Counted from the stretch's first letter, positions 46,545 through 58,081 are shown. The stretch is 64,000 nucleotides of DNA from Zoroaster sp. YZ-2022 (GCA_029582265.1 CM055817.1:30140787-30204786); one strand, 5' to 3'. The notes: a model not told the origin generated them from the letters alone. Program-made: numbers and translations.

Positions 46545-47162
46545 TTATTGAACAAAACTGATCGCACTGTTTTTTCAAATTTAAATAGACATTTGATTTT
46601 GCTGAGACGCCCTTCGGTCGCTCGACCTTTCGCTTTGCGAGAGGGTTCTTTTAAGTGAAAAAGAAAAAGAAGTCGACTTGTGGCAAGTCTACAAGTAAAT
46701 TTGTCTGGACAAAATTTTCGACCAATTAAACGTTTTGGTTGGAAAAACTGTAATTTGATCGGAAATCGTCCGATGTCCGACCGTTATTTCAGGCTCTGCT
46801 ATATATTGTAACTAAAATATAGGAAGACAATTTGACAAATTAGACAATATTTTGTAGGCCACCAGCTACAATAACAACATGAATTTAAATAGACATTTGA
46901 CGTGAAATTCACATAACGGTTCATTTGGTGGGGCCCCCTTCATGGGGGTGGGGCCTGTGCCCCTAGGTTCATCCGGCCCTGGTCTCTTTGGAGGTCTGGT
47001 GGACCTTATGCAGATTGTCTGGTGGAGAGGAAAATTTGTAGGGGCCATTCTGTACACTACGTGAGATGTACATGTTCATTTAAACTTACTTTCATGTGGT
47101 ACCGGTACTTTTAATATATCTTCTAGCCCAATTCTATCATAGTGTACACAGGGTAAACTTTT

Positions 47163-47440
47163 GAGGGGTGTCTGGCGGGCCTTATGCAGCAGACAATTTG
47201 TCTGGCAATGGATATTTTATACTTAGTAGAGTGTAATTGTTCATTTTAACTTGGTTTCATGTGGTACCTCCTATGTTTGATCTAGCCCAAATTTTGAGAC
47301 CCTTTTGGGGGTGTCTGGCGGGCCTTATGCAGCAGACAATTTGTCTGGCAATGGATATTTTATACTTAGTAGAGTGTAATTGTTCATTTTATCTTGGTTT
47401 CAGGTGGTACCTCCTATGTTTGATCCAGCCCATTATTGGG
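47163..47440 (+). repeat. ~143-bp tandem duplication
   Basis: The block with ggtgtctggcgggccttatg at 47167 recurs at 47310, followed by the same acttagtagagtgtaattg sequence. It is present twice here and once in the opposite arm (around 44230-44340). Confidence 0.9.
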
Positions 47441-48052
47441 TCCCTTTTTGGGGGCCCCAGGGGCCACACGCAGCAGGGGGTCCCCGGCAGACATCCATAT
47501 CTGAATATGTTAGGTTACACAATAAATGTTCCTGTACTCGGATATTGGTACCTCGTTCGTTTGACCAAAATGCTCTGGGCTGCCGGTCTATTAAGAAAAA
47601 ATAGGCACAGACCTTGACTTTATTCATCACAAGCTGGTATGGCAGGTAAATCAATAAATCAACTAGTCTGGCAGATATTGTACCAGATTGATGCAAGTAT
47701 TTGGTAAGCCACCAGTGCTGGTCTCTCATAATATTACCCACCACACAGGCTGGTAAACTTTACCTGCCTGATGGTAAAATTTACCCACTTGACAGTCGGG
47801 CAGGTGTTAAGGACCATCACCCTTGTAGATGAAACCTCCACATAATCACACAAGTGTATAGACTTGTGCATGTCTGTCTGTCGGCGTGTCTGTTTATATT
47901 TCAGAATAAAAAATGTTTTGCTAAGCAAATTTCCAACTTAGTTACTGTATGCCTATGATGTACTTATGTAAAAATGACCAGAAGTGTACACTGCAGCCAA
48001 AGAATTACCATTGTGACAACAAACAACCTGTCAATTGTTTTCTTATCTGTAG

Positions 48053-48139
48053 ATCAGGAAGCTCAACTCATAGCCGAGATTTCTTGGAGAGAGAACGGAC
48101 CAAAATACTAAAAAACTTTGATCTGATTGATGTAATCAG
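48053..48139 (+). CDS. RBSN: Rabenosyn-5, fourth visible exon
   Basis: The acceptor atctgtag precedes it and a gtaatt donor follows at 48140. One base completes the split Leu codon from 43893. It encodes SGSSTHSRDFLERERTKILK then NFDLIDVI, matching the rabenosyn region with a Y/F-D/E-L-I-D motif before the S-K-x-I-L block. It leaves after two bases of a Ser codon completed in the next exon. Confidence 0.85.
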
Positions 48140-48576
48140 GTAATTATGCTTACTATCACTGAATCAAGATTTATATATTAAACAACCAACCTGTGAAATT
48201 GTCGGCTTAATCACTAAAGAAAAATGTGAAATTGCATTCAGATTGTTTTGTAGAATTGTTATGTAGAATTTAGGAAAGAGTACTCTTTCCTTTCCTGGTT
48301 ATAATTGAATTTTTTTTAATTGAAAACAAAAATTTTCAGGAAGATTAATACCATCATCGGCTTTGAATTTTACATTAAAATTTGGTTATTTTTAAATTTA
48401 AAGGTCAATTTTCCTTTTAAAGAAAGCACAATTTTTATGCAAACTTCAAAAGATCAACAATTGTAAACTTTGGGTTAGGTAACAGATTGTTGAAGCAAAA
48501 CTAAATTTGATCTACATGTGTATATAACAAAAAATTGAATTGTCACAGTTTTTTAATGAAGGATGGCACCAATTAA

Positions 48577-48793
48577 AGGGACAATATCATAACGATCAAC
48601 AGGGCATGGAATCGGAGTGCTAGTTTTAGATTAACTCAGTGACTGAAAATAATACCCCACATGATAAGGTCATATTACTGTTGCTGCTGCATAAATGGGC
48701 CAGTAATTATCAGTCACTGTGTTCATCTTAAAACTAGGACACTGATTCCATGCTCGGTTGAAAGTCTGCTCTGACCATGACGATACTCTCCCT
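48577..48793. mobile_element. TTAA-flanked MITE, 217 bp
   Basis: It starts agggacaatatcat and ends gatactctccct, an imperfect inverted repeat, with TTAA on both sides (48573-48576 and 48794-48797). Relatives lie at 33061-33221, 53508-53958 and 59797-60022. TTAA duplication fits piggyBac or Kolobok groups; the family is not resolved. Confidence 0.75.
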
Positions 48794-49025
48794 TTAATGT
48801 TTGTCAATGTACCATACTTCTGTTTTCCCCTTTCTTTGCCACCCTGGATCCACCCCTATTAGGTTGACTAATGTTACAAGGTTACTCAGAAATTTAAGCA
48901 AATGGTCATTGTGATTTTTCCAGTGTGGAAAACACAGTAGTGGTGTAAAATTGTACTTGTCAAAATGATTTACAGATTGATCTGTGATATTCAGGATTTT
49001 GTCATCTTTACTTATCTTTTTATAG

Positions 49026-49601
49026 CAAGAGAATCTTATCTCTCAGTACGTCTACCTCTAGCCCCGCCCATCAAAGGTTGTACCAGAAAATCCGAACCCA
49101 CTGCACTCTCTTCTTGCAAACTAACATGCAAGCTATATGGTTACCCTGCCAACGAAAGAAGAACTTGAGAAACTCCAGGATGAACGCAGGGTGGCAATCT
49201 CCCGCCGGATCCAAATGGAGAAAGAAGCAGAGCTGGAAGCACAAAGACAAGAACGGCTCCACCAGGAGAAACAAGAACAAAAATCATTGGAAAGAATGGT
49301 GAAAAAGGGCCACGCCCGAATACCAAGCTGGCCTTTGAATCTAACTAAGAGTAGACAAGAAACATCACCAACCAAAGGTTCAGCAGGCGGAGCTAAAACA
49401 TTAGAAGGGGGTTGGAAACCATCTGTTGTGAGTGAAGCAGAGCTCATGGCATCGTCTGACAATCCAATGATGCAACAGATGAATATTATTAGGAATTACA
49501 TCAGACAAGCTAAAGAGATGCATCGAACGGACGAAGTGAGAATGCTGGAAGATAATTTGAGAGAACTTGAAATGGAGTATGGGAGACAGGCCAGGTTTTA
49601 A
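49026..49601 (+). CDS. RBSN: Rabenosyn-5, last exon, with one-base frameshift
   Basis: After acceptor tttttatag the frame reads SKRILSLSTS, then RLYQKIRTHCTLFLQ, as in the family. At about 49134-49138 (ctatatggtt) one base is missing, and the homologous continuation TLPTKEELEKLQDERR runs in another frame to TAA at 49599-49601. It contains a long charged coiled coil and then SDNPMMQQMNIIRNYIRQAK and DEVRMLEDNLRELEMEYG, the antiparallel Rab-binding hairpin. The C-terminal NPF-rich region and second Rab-binding repeat of vertebrate proteins are absent. The frameshift may be an assembly error, since all five exons are otherwise well conserved. Confidence 0.85.
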
Positions 49602-50035
49602 TGCTGAAAGACAATGAGAGAACTTGGCATGGATTATGGGAGACAGGCTAGGTTTTATGCTGAAAGACAATGAGAGAACTTGGCATGGATTATGGGAGAC
49701 AGGCCAGGTTTTATGCTGAAAGACAATGAGAGAACTTGGCATGGATTATGGGAGACAGGCTAGGTTTTATGCTGAAAGACAATGAGAGAACGTGGCATGG
49801 ATTATGGGAGACAGGCTAGGTTTTATGCTGAAATACAGTGAGAGAACTTGTATGGGAGACAGGCTAGGTTTTATGCTGAAATATAATGAGAGAACTTGGC
49901 ATGGATTATGGAAGACAGGCTAGGTTTTATGCTGAAATACAGTGAGAGAACTTGGCAAGGATTATGGGAGACAGGCTAGGTTTTATGCTGAAAGACAATG
50001 AGAGAACTTGGTATGGGAGACAGGTTTTAATGCTG
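49542..50035 (+). repeat. ~56-bp minisatellite derived from the RBSN coding end
   Basis: The final coding segment (atgctggaagataatttgag ... ggccaggtttta) is followed by about eight diverged copies starting atgctgaaagacaatgagag. Unit starts are near 49542, 49600, 49657, 49713, 49769, 49825, 49873, 49929 and 49985. Units are mostly 56 bases, so they do not keep the frame. The first unit is the exon itself; the rest would be 3' UTR. Confidence 0.95.
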
Positions 50036-51185
50036 GATATTCTGCTCAGCTAAAATAGGTTGTTCACAAGGGAAACAAAATCAATAAGTATTCACATTTT
50101 GAGTGTTAATTTCAAAATCGGACAAACAAAATTATTTTTTGGAAAAGATGTTTGCTTTCCCTGAATTTAGGAACCTTTACACATTAGGCTAAATGTGCAG
50201 AATTGTTGATCAAGAAGAAAACAGATAAACACATTATTGGTTATTTGCTGACAAAATCATAATGAGATCATGAAATTTGTTGTTCAATATCTGAATAGAT
50301 ATTGAACACTTCCCACAAGTTCCTTGAAAAGTAACATTTGGAGTGGATCAATTTTGAAATTAGATCTTACCGAAGACATAACATAAATCTATTATTCATC
50401 AGGATATTTGATGATACATGTATACATTCCTTGCCAAACCAATTATTACAAACTGCACTATGAATGATATGCCTCTGTCTTAGTTTGTATACCTCTATTT
50501 GATTTTATATTTTAAAATGTGTATTATTATTTGTGTTATTTTATTTTGTAGATTTCTTTACTGTGATGAATATGCAACTCTGCTATATAATGAACATCCA
50601 TCATGGGGCCAATCCAGTACACATCCAAACAAAATATTCACTATAGTGGTGTTTGGTTAAAGTGATTCCTTTCTGTGAATGCTATTACAAACACTGGGAG
50701 GCAATGTTCATGATTGTTATAACCATTTGGTACAGTTCAATGTTATTAGCTCACTATGACTTCTAACTGTATAAATGCCACAGGGGTATTAGGGGTCATT
50801 GTCACCTAGGGTACTCCCAAATGGTACCCAGGCAATAGAGGATATTTGGGTACCATTGAGGAATACTCTGGGTGTCAACGACCCTTTCAGCTCAATTACC
50901 TAAACAAAGTGTTTTACAACCACATTCTTAATTATAAGCTTATACATGTATGAAGTAAATTTTAATATATGAGCATTTTTTTAAACATTTTTATATCAAT
51001 GGTGACAACTTTACATTTCTGTTTTAAGGGCCAGTTGGTATATTTGAATTGGCTTATTGGTAAGGAAGGCCAGGGGATTGGGAGGGGCAAATCTCCATTG
51101 ATGTCCAATCCTTTATAAATATAAGCAATATTCCAAAAACTATTTTGTGCACAAAATATGTCTAGGATTGAAATCATTTACATTA
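50036..51185. other. RBSN 3' flank, gene-free
   Basis: AT-rich sequence with no supported exon. An imperfect hairpin with gggtac/gtaccc words lies at 50790-50885. No strong AATAAA with a downstream GT-rich element was singled out. Confidence 0.45.
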
Positions 51186-51189
51186 GTCC

Positions 51190-51500
51190 CATATTTTCCA
51201 GACATTTAGCTCAATGGAAGAGCCAGTGGCATGAATGCCTATGTTAAGCAACATTGACCACAGTCAATCTACTTGGATGGGAGGCCATTCCATGTTTGTG
51301 GTTGTGTGATTAGTCTGGGCATAGAGGTCTGGGGCTCAGTAGGGCCCTATAATATCATCATTCAGATGGATGGAGGTCCTTTGTTTTGAGTAATGTATGT
51401 AAAAGAACCCAGGACACTTATCATGGAAGAGAAGGGGGATTTCTGAAATGGCAGCTTTGAAAACTTTAGAAAAAGTAGTTATATGAATGACATTATCATT
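51190..51500 (+). mobile_element. SINE-like repeat with 5S rRNA-like promoter box
   Basis: Bases 51243-51250 (gttaagca) and 51271-51286 (acttggatgggaggcc) match in order and spacing the internal promoter boxes of 5S rRNA genes. A tRNA-like ttagctcaatgg lies upstream at 51206. A core atgtaaaagaacccaggaca at 51397 resembles conserved central domains of metazoan SINEs. It ends in AT-rich repeats near 51500. Classification is from memory. Confidence 0.55.
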
Positions 51501-51670
51501 ATTATTAAAATAAAAACAGCTGTATACAGTTTATTTTCCATCCCATTAACATACATGTAGGTACTGCCAATGTGAAACTGGATATCGCCTTATTTTTGTA
51601 TCATTTAATAAATAATGTAATAAATATATGAAGCTTGTCATATGTATTGTCATTGATATCAAGTATTATT

Positions 51671-51885
51671 GGCTGTTCCCGAGAGACTCGGAACAGCCTT
51701 TGTTTCTGTCGAGATTTTTATTTTTGGCTGTTCCCGAGAGACTCGGAACAGCCTTTGTTTCTGTCGAGATTTATTGGCTGTTCCCGAGAGACTCGGAACA
51801 GCCTTTGTTTCTAATCGAGATTTTGTATATTTGGCTGTTCCCGAGAGACTCGGAACAGCTATTGTTTCTGTCAAGATTTTTTTTA
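51671..51885 (+). repeat. Array of four palindromic hairpin units
   Basis: Units start at 51671, 51726, 51776 and 51833 (50-57 bases apart). Each begins ggctgttcccgagagactcg and continues gaacagcc, a 12-bp stem with a 3-base loop and one bulged base, followed by a T-rich tail (tttgtttctgtcgagattt). The fourth ends the stem with agct. It marks the start of a ~6-kb repeat unit. Confidence 0.9.
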
Positions 51886-52740
51886 TTTTTTATTATACAT
51901 TATTCTTTATTTCCGGCAAAACCCCATTGCATTAACACGTGCACTTTCTTCGCGGCAAATGGCCTTCTTAGCATTGTCAGAAAGAGTCAACTCATATACC
52001 ATATGGAAGCTTATGCCTTGACTTAGTTTCTAAATGTCATTAGACTAAAATTCTTAATTAATTAGCTTAGTTATAGTCACGTGAATATTTAATTAGGCAA
52101 TCTTGTTATCACCATAGCTCAAGAAGTATACACCCGATCATCAAACTTTTTTCAGTTATACATTTGTGGGGTACTGTAGATGTGCCTTTTGGCCTGCAAT
52201 GTCCTGTGACGTCATCATGACATCATTTATAGCGCGTTTTGTATCTGTGTACAAAACACATGCACTGAAAAAGTTGATGTGACCATGTCGCTTCCTTATT
52301 CGGCAGTAATTCTCCATATCTTTGTACATAATACACAAACAGATATGACGTGGGACTTGTTTGCGAGTCCAATTAATTACGATCTTTGTACGCAATAATA
52401 ATACATAGATCCCTCCACACACGTTGTGTACTGCATTCCTACATGTGTAAATGACATGAAATCAGAGTGCGTCCGATTCCTTTCAGTTTCATTTTGATAA
52501 TTATAATGAGTCCATTACATTGGCGACGATGATGAAAAGCTGATTTGAACTGTCACCGGTGAGCATTCTTTTCATATGATAGCATACATTTCTAGCAAAA
52601 AGGAAAATTGTAAAAGAGGGCCGGACATTTTCGTAACGTTAAGTCCCATTGTTTTACGTACATGTAAGTGCAGCAATATACACATCGTTAGTTTAACCAG
52701 TAGCAATATGGCGGAACAACCACTAGCAAGTAGCAGTGAC

Positions 52741-53222
52741 GGGTGCACCCAACTAAATAAACTCCCATAGTAAACAGTGCTAAATACCCAATATTCAAAA
52801 ATCATTAAAAAATACTTAGAAGTCCCACAGTTTTTAAAACCAAAAGAAAAAATATTGATCGATATATAACCTTTTATTTTCTTCTCTATTCACTGTCTAA
52901 AGTCCAGGTTTCCAGGGAGTTATTCTCATCCCAATGAAACCACCCTCTACAGTAGTGAAAACGTCCACACTGAAAAGCAGCCATTTTGGAAAAAGGGCCT
53001 TACGCTTGAAATCAAATTAGTACCACTTTTTCAGGGCCTAGTGTGTCCAAAATACTCACAGTTGGAAGCCAAGGACCCCCGGGTTATGATAGTGGGCCAT
53101 CTTTACACAATCCATCAAATGAATGGGCCTCAAATCTTTGTTTTTCAGAAAAATTTGAGGGCATACACTTTATGATAAACAGCTCGGCGCATGAATTCCT
53201 CACTATTTAGTGGGGTGCACCC
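52741..53222. mobile_element. MITE with 4-bp target duplication, copy 2 (482 bp)
   Basis: The ends gggtgcacccaactaaata and tatttagtggggtgcaccc are inverted repeats. TGAC flanks both sides (52737-52740 and 53223-53226). The second large repeat copy shows the empty site with one TGAC at 59326-59329. It is ~90% like 36309-36793 by eye. Confidence 0.9.
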
Positions 53223-53507
53223 TGACCGTCGTAAATGAAACAAGGACTTTGAAAACTGAACCATTCACTCACTACGACGATCAGATATCAACCGGTAAGG
53301 CTTGGGGAGATTGGTTATAAGGAATTGAGCATGAATTCCGCTATTTTCGAATTACTAAACCATATTTTGTATAACAAGAATTCTCAAAAAATCTTCAGTT
53401 TGTGCACAAATTAAAGTTAAGTAGTAAAGTACCTATTTATTTGTATGCACGCATTGGGATAGTACTGACCATCAATCCCATAAACAGAATTGGTGTAAAG
53501 ATGTTAA

Positions 53508-53958
53508 AGGGACAGTATCGTCACGATCAGAGCAGACTTTCTACAAACAGGGCATGGAATCGGCATCCTAGTTTAAGATGAACACAGTGACTAAAAATTA
53601 CTGTGAAAAGAACTGGGGGTACAACTCGACGTTTCGATCAGTATGCTCTGATCGTCCTCATTCTCCTGAGGACGATCAGAGCATACTGATCGAAACGTCG
53701 AGTTGTACCCCCAGTTCTTTTCAGAACTAATTACTACTCAATTGAGATTCCACATGGTGTCACCGCAATTAGTCTTACTTATCATCCTCACCATGCAAAG
53801 CTACAAGTTTTACCTAAAAATTACTGGCTCATTTATGCAGCAGTAACATAAATATGACTATGACCTCATTATGTGAGTATTATTTTCAGTCACTGGGTTA
53901 AACTTGAAGTTGAACTCTGATTCCATGTCCTATTGATCGTGACGATAAGCCCACCTTC
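53508..53958. mobile_element. TTAA-type MITE copy interrupted by a retro-insertion
   Basis: TTAA 53504-53507 is followed by agggacagtatcgtcacgat. The far end has gatcgtgacgataagcccac (53935-53954). The element is split by 53604-53813. The intact counterpart is 59797-60022. Confidence 0.75.
53604..53813 (+). mobile_element. Retro-insertion beginning with a perfect 57-bp hairpin
   Basis: A 13-base direct duplication, ctaaaaattactg, lies at 53591-53603 and 53814-53826; 59882-59894 shows the single empty site. The insert opens with arms 53604-53660 and 53667-53723, perfect inverted copies of 57 bases around a 6-base loop. The rest (53724-53790) matches 13712-13775. The arm contains gatcgaaacgtcgagttg, which resembles the region after the ORF in Penelope-type elements (inference). 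Confidence 0.8.
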
Positions 53959-54408
53959 AAGCAATAACTTTAATTAGCTGTTACGACTACCTGTTAGTCA
54001 CATACAAGAAACACAATAGTGCATCTTTCTACAAGGAACACATCGATTACCTTGTTAAGATCGCCTTACAAACTTATACGAAGTCACAACACAATGTAAT
54101 TTGAAGGATAACTGTACAATGAGTTCACTACCCACGCAAACTATTTCTTATAGCTCTGACATACACTTTGTCTTTCCTTTTAACACCAACCTTAACTTAC
54201 GAAATTATGTATTTGGGTCTTTCCACACTAATGTACAAAAGTGTGACATTTTAGGAACATGGGACATTGATAATAAAATGAAGTACTTTTTCTCATAACT
54301 TTTTTCTGTGTACATTCCAAGTGCCTTGAGGATTGTGCTTTTCAAAAATTAAGACAACTTTCTAAGTAATTAAGTAATTACAAGGGAATCTTCTTTAAGA
54401 TATATATG

Positions 54409-54808
54409 TTTGTAACATGGACAGACATTTATTTAGAAATTGACTAAAAGTACTAATAGAACAGATTTATTCACTCACATGTCCCTTTATAATGCTATTC
54501 CCCTAAGGATTGTTACCTGAAAAAATCAAGACAACCCTCCTGGTATTAAACAAATAACAGGGATCATCTTCAAAATATTATGTTTGTAACGTGGGCAGAC
54601 ATTTGTCACAAATTGTCTGTCCACGTTACATACGGGTATATTTCACATGCTAATTTCTTAAATACCCAGATGTCTTACTTTTGGCTCATAACAATCCAAA
54701 AGGGGTTAGGGATGTAAATGAAAAAGCATTTGAGTAATTATTTAATTCTATTATCACTTTCCTGTCGATTTTCAAACAAAATGTCTGTCCATGTTACAAA
54801 CATCTCTT
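54409..54808. mobile_element. Inverted-repeat element with gtaacatggacagacattt ends
   Basis: tgtttgtaacatggacagac (~54408) pairs with gtctgtccatgttacaaaca (~54783). An inner pair, gtaacgtgggcagacatttg / attgtctgtccacgttac, lies at 54588-54630. In the second large copy the ends survive (~60455 and ~61797) but the middle is replaced by a satellite. Confidence 0.6.
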
Positions 54809-57149
54809 AAAGATGATCCTGTAATTTCTTAAGTACCAATATTATTTTCTTATTATTTGTTATGCACAATCATTAAATGCTAAGGAATGTTCAGGAATAG
54901 ATTAGGACAAAACAGTTGCCTTTATTTGACCCTCCCATGTCACACTCCAATAGTTATCATAATATGTACCCATTAGTGTGGAAAGACCCACTTATTATTT
55001 ATTTTGTAAGTTCTTTAAAACAGTTTTCTATATATTTAATAGAGTTGTACTTCTTACAAAGTTTTACTTTCCCCAAAACCATCCAATTGGCAACTTTGAT
55101 CAACTGTTCCTCAATTGAGCTATACTTACACCAGCACGACAACTTAAGCCCCTGTAGTGGCTGTCTTCTATAGCCTGTGCATTACCAGTCAACAATTCTT
55201 AATTTGGTAGTTGACAAATCTATTAAGACCTGTCCACCATAAAACTCATATAGCGCCCTCAAGTCACCGGTTTTAAAAGTGACATAACCATTGTTCTTAG
55301 CGTTGCAAATTACAGTGTACAATGCAAAGGGCCGAAAATTAAACTTTATCGTATTGGGTCAAACTATACACCAAATTGTAAACTTAGTATGAAAAACTTA
55401 ATTTCGTCATTGTGATGTCATCCGGTTTCCATTTACAGTCTCATGAATATTTAATTAGCAAATCCATTTTGAACCTTAACTCAAGAAGTATACACTCGAT
55501 ACTTAAACTTTTTGCAGTTATAGACTTGATGGGTACTGTGAATGTGCGCTGTGGTATCGTGACCTCATAATGACCTCTACTTCCGGTTTAACAGGAAGTT
55601 TGAATAAAAATCAATATTTTAGGGTACAAAAACAATGCTGTTAACATGTTAGAACAAAAATAGTACTGAGGAATTCTTATTATTTTTTTGACTGCACCCA
55701 AACGTCCTCACGAATGAAATGCAAATAAACCACACATTATGAATCGTAACAGCTTTGTGTTCGTCCGAAGGACAAACACCTTGCAAAAACAAAGGTCAAG
55801 ATCATTTCATGCAGACTCCTGTACCTTACAACTTATCTGATATTAATTCACAAACACGACCCCACTTTGACCTTTCCTTCCAGTCCAAACAGGATAAAAC
55901 AAGACACCCTCAGTATCAGTCTCCGTTGAAACAGTTCATGGCATACTCCAGTATCTAAGGTCAAGGTCATTAACTGTAAACAACACAACGTCATTAACGT
56001 GTAACAGCTCTGTGTTCGTCCAAAGGACAAAAACCTAAATGTCTAGTTTTAAATTATTATTATACTTTCTTTACCTCCAAACCCCATTGACTTAACATGT
56101 GACTTTTCTGACCACCAAATGTCCTTCTTTCAATCATCATAAGTATATAAATCATATAGCATATGGAAGCTTATGTCTTCACTTAGATTCTAAATTAATT
56201 TGACTAGGATTCTAAATTAATTGAGACAATTACAAGCACGTGAATATTTAATTAGGCAATCTTGTGGACAGCATATCTCAAGAAGTGTACACCCGATCAT
56301 CAAACTTTTTTCAGTTATACATTTGTGGGGTACTGTAGATGTGCCTATTGGCCTAGAATGTCTTGTGACGTCATCATGACATCATTTATAGCGCGTTTTG
56401 TATCTGTGTACAAAACACATGGACTATGTGACCAAGTCGCTTCATTAATCGCAAGTGAATCTCAATATGTTTTTATACATAGTACACGCACAAATATCAC
56501 GGTGGGCTGAAGCGAGTCTAATTAAAAACGATGTCTGAACGTACTTTTCGTTATTGGATTTTTCCTCTCGGTAACCTACATACCAGCGGTTTGCCCCGGT
56601 ATGACCGCGGTGCCGGTGATGCACAAGTTGTCCGTACATGTCAGAATTGTGTCGTTGGTTTAACATACGTTAGTATTATTCGGTGAATTAAGTGAAAGAC
56701 GATCACCGTTTAACCCTTTGTTTACCGCCGGGACTTTCATTTGAAGGTATGTACATGTACACTTTCACATTTATTATACATGTCTATTTGTTTTAGTATA
56801 CAGCTAATGACTATACAAAACTAACGTTAACATTTTGTCATTAGTGTGCTGGCCATGTATCGTCCATGTACGTAATTCGCCGCACTCGTGAAATGACGCA
56901 CCTACTTTTGGCTTAGCATTTCTCGGAAAACTTACAAAATTATGGCGTATTACTGGTTGCATAAACTTATCTAAGTCGTGCTTGTTACAGAAATAAAAAT
57001 TATAGTGAAATTGTATGATTTACTGGAATTGGAAAGTTAGTGCTTGTGAAAGTGGAAAAAGTTGTTTAACCACTGATTTTACTAGATACAAATAGTAAGA
57101 GATTTACATGACCTCAATATTTTTTTCACGAACATCTGTGATTTTATTG

Positions 57150-57770
57150 TTCTATGCAATGTTCAGGAATAGATTAGTACAAAAAAGTTCAAAACCATCC
57201 AATTGTCAACTTTGATCAACTGTTCCTCAATTGAGCTATGCTTACACCAGCACGACAACTTAAGCCCCTGTAGTGGCTGTCTTCTATAGCCTGTGCATTA
57301 CCACACCAGTCAACAATTCTTAATTTGGTAGTTGGCAAATCTATTAAGACCTGTCCACCATAAAACTCATATAGCGCCCTCAAGTCACTGGTTTTAAAAG
57401 TGACATAATCATTGTTCTTAGCGTTGCAAATTACAGGTGTACAATGCAAAGGGAAAAAATTTAAAACTTTATTGTATTGGGTCAAACTATACACCAAATT
57501 GTAGATAATCAAAAAACTTAGTACGAAAAACCGAAGTTCGTCATTGTGACGTCATACAGTCTCATGAATATTTAATTATTTAATTAGCAAATCCATTGAA
57601 CCATTACTCAAGAAGTATACACTCGATACTTAAACTTTTTGCAGTTATAGACTTGATGGGTACTGTGAATGTGCGCTGTGGTATCGTGACCTCATAATGA
57701 CCTCTACTTCCGGTTCAACACGAAGTTTGAATAAAAATCAATATTTTAGGGTACAAAAACAATGTGATGA
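57150..57770 (+). repeat. Third, partial copy of the 54.9-55.6 kb segment
   Basis: Matches 54885-55640 with a ~170-base deletion near the start; caactttgatcaactgttcc and gcgttgcaaattacag are shared. A ctcaatattttttt junction joins it to the dispersed repeat at 56866-57155. Confidence 0.85.
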
Positions 57771-58081
57771 AGATTTTTTTAAGTTCGTGTGTAACATATC
57801 AACAGTGAGGTTCAAAATTACAAACAATATAGATTCACTGACGTCGCCACATATTATAGCGCCCTCAAGTGACATGTTTTAAAACTGGCAATATAAACCA
57901 TTGTTCGATCTCAGCGAAGATCGTGAGTCTTAAATTAATATAGATTGACTTTGTGTATCATAAGTGTCAAGACCAGGGTTAGGCCTACAACTTAGGTTGA
58001 GGGTCGCATCATAACAATCATAATCCAACAACTGAACAGCCTTGTGTTCGTCCATATAGGACAAACACTAAATGTCTAGTT

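Larger units (their letters stand above)
44056..47591. repeat. Large inverted repeat in RBSN intron, ~1.2 and ~2.1-kb arms
   Basis: The left arm 44056-45212 and right arm ~45455-47591 are inverted copies over their whole length; for example ggcagcccagagcattttgg at 44060 matches the complement near 47585. The spacer is ~240 bases. The right arm is longer because of a Harbinger-like MITE (45730-46544) and a 143-bp internal duplication (47163-47440). No TE-like termini are clear, so it may be a rearrangement and not a transposon. Confidence 0.9.
51886..58070 (+). repeat. Large direct repeat, copy 1
   Basis: Homologous in order to 58300-64000: 51900-52735 with 58310-59330, 53227-54580 with 59522-60620, 54700-55990 with 61716-63050, and 56260-57000 with 63300-64000. 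Offsets grow from ~6.4 to ~7.0 kb through insertions. Copy 1 alone has a MITE (52741-53222) and a retro-insertion (53604-53813). Within the copy, 56060-56510 is related to 51890-52360. No gene. Hairpin words such as tgttcgtccgaaggacaaac occur at 55758 and 56012. Confidence 0.85.

Noticed and set aside
47237..47617. 126-residue frame in the inverted repeat, and its mirror at 43987-44318
   Set aside because: The same sequence is read in opposite directions in the two arms; it contains a tandem duplication and no domain.
51671..51885. CRISPR-like array of palindromic repeats with ~25-base spacing
   Set aside because: The spacers are copies of each other, the host is an animal genome and no cas genes exist; it is a hairpin minisatellite.
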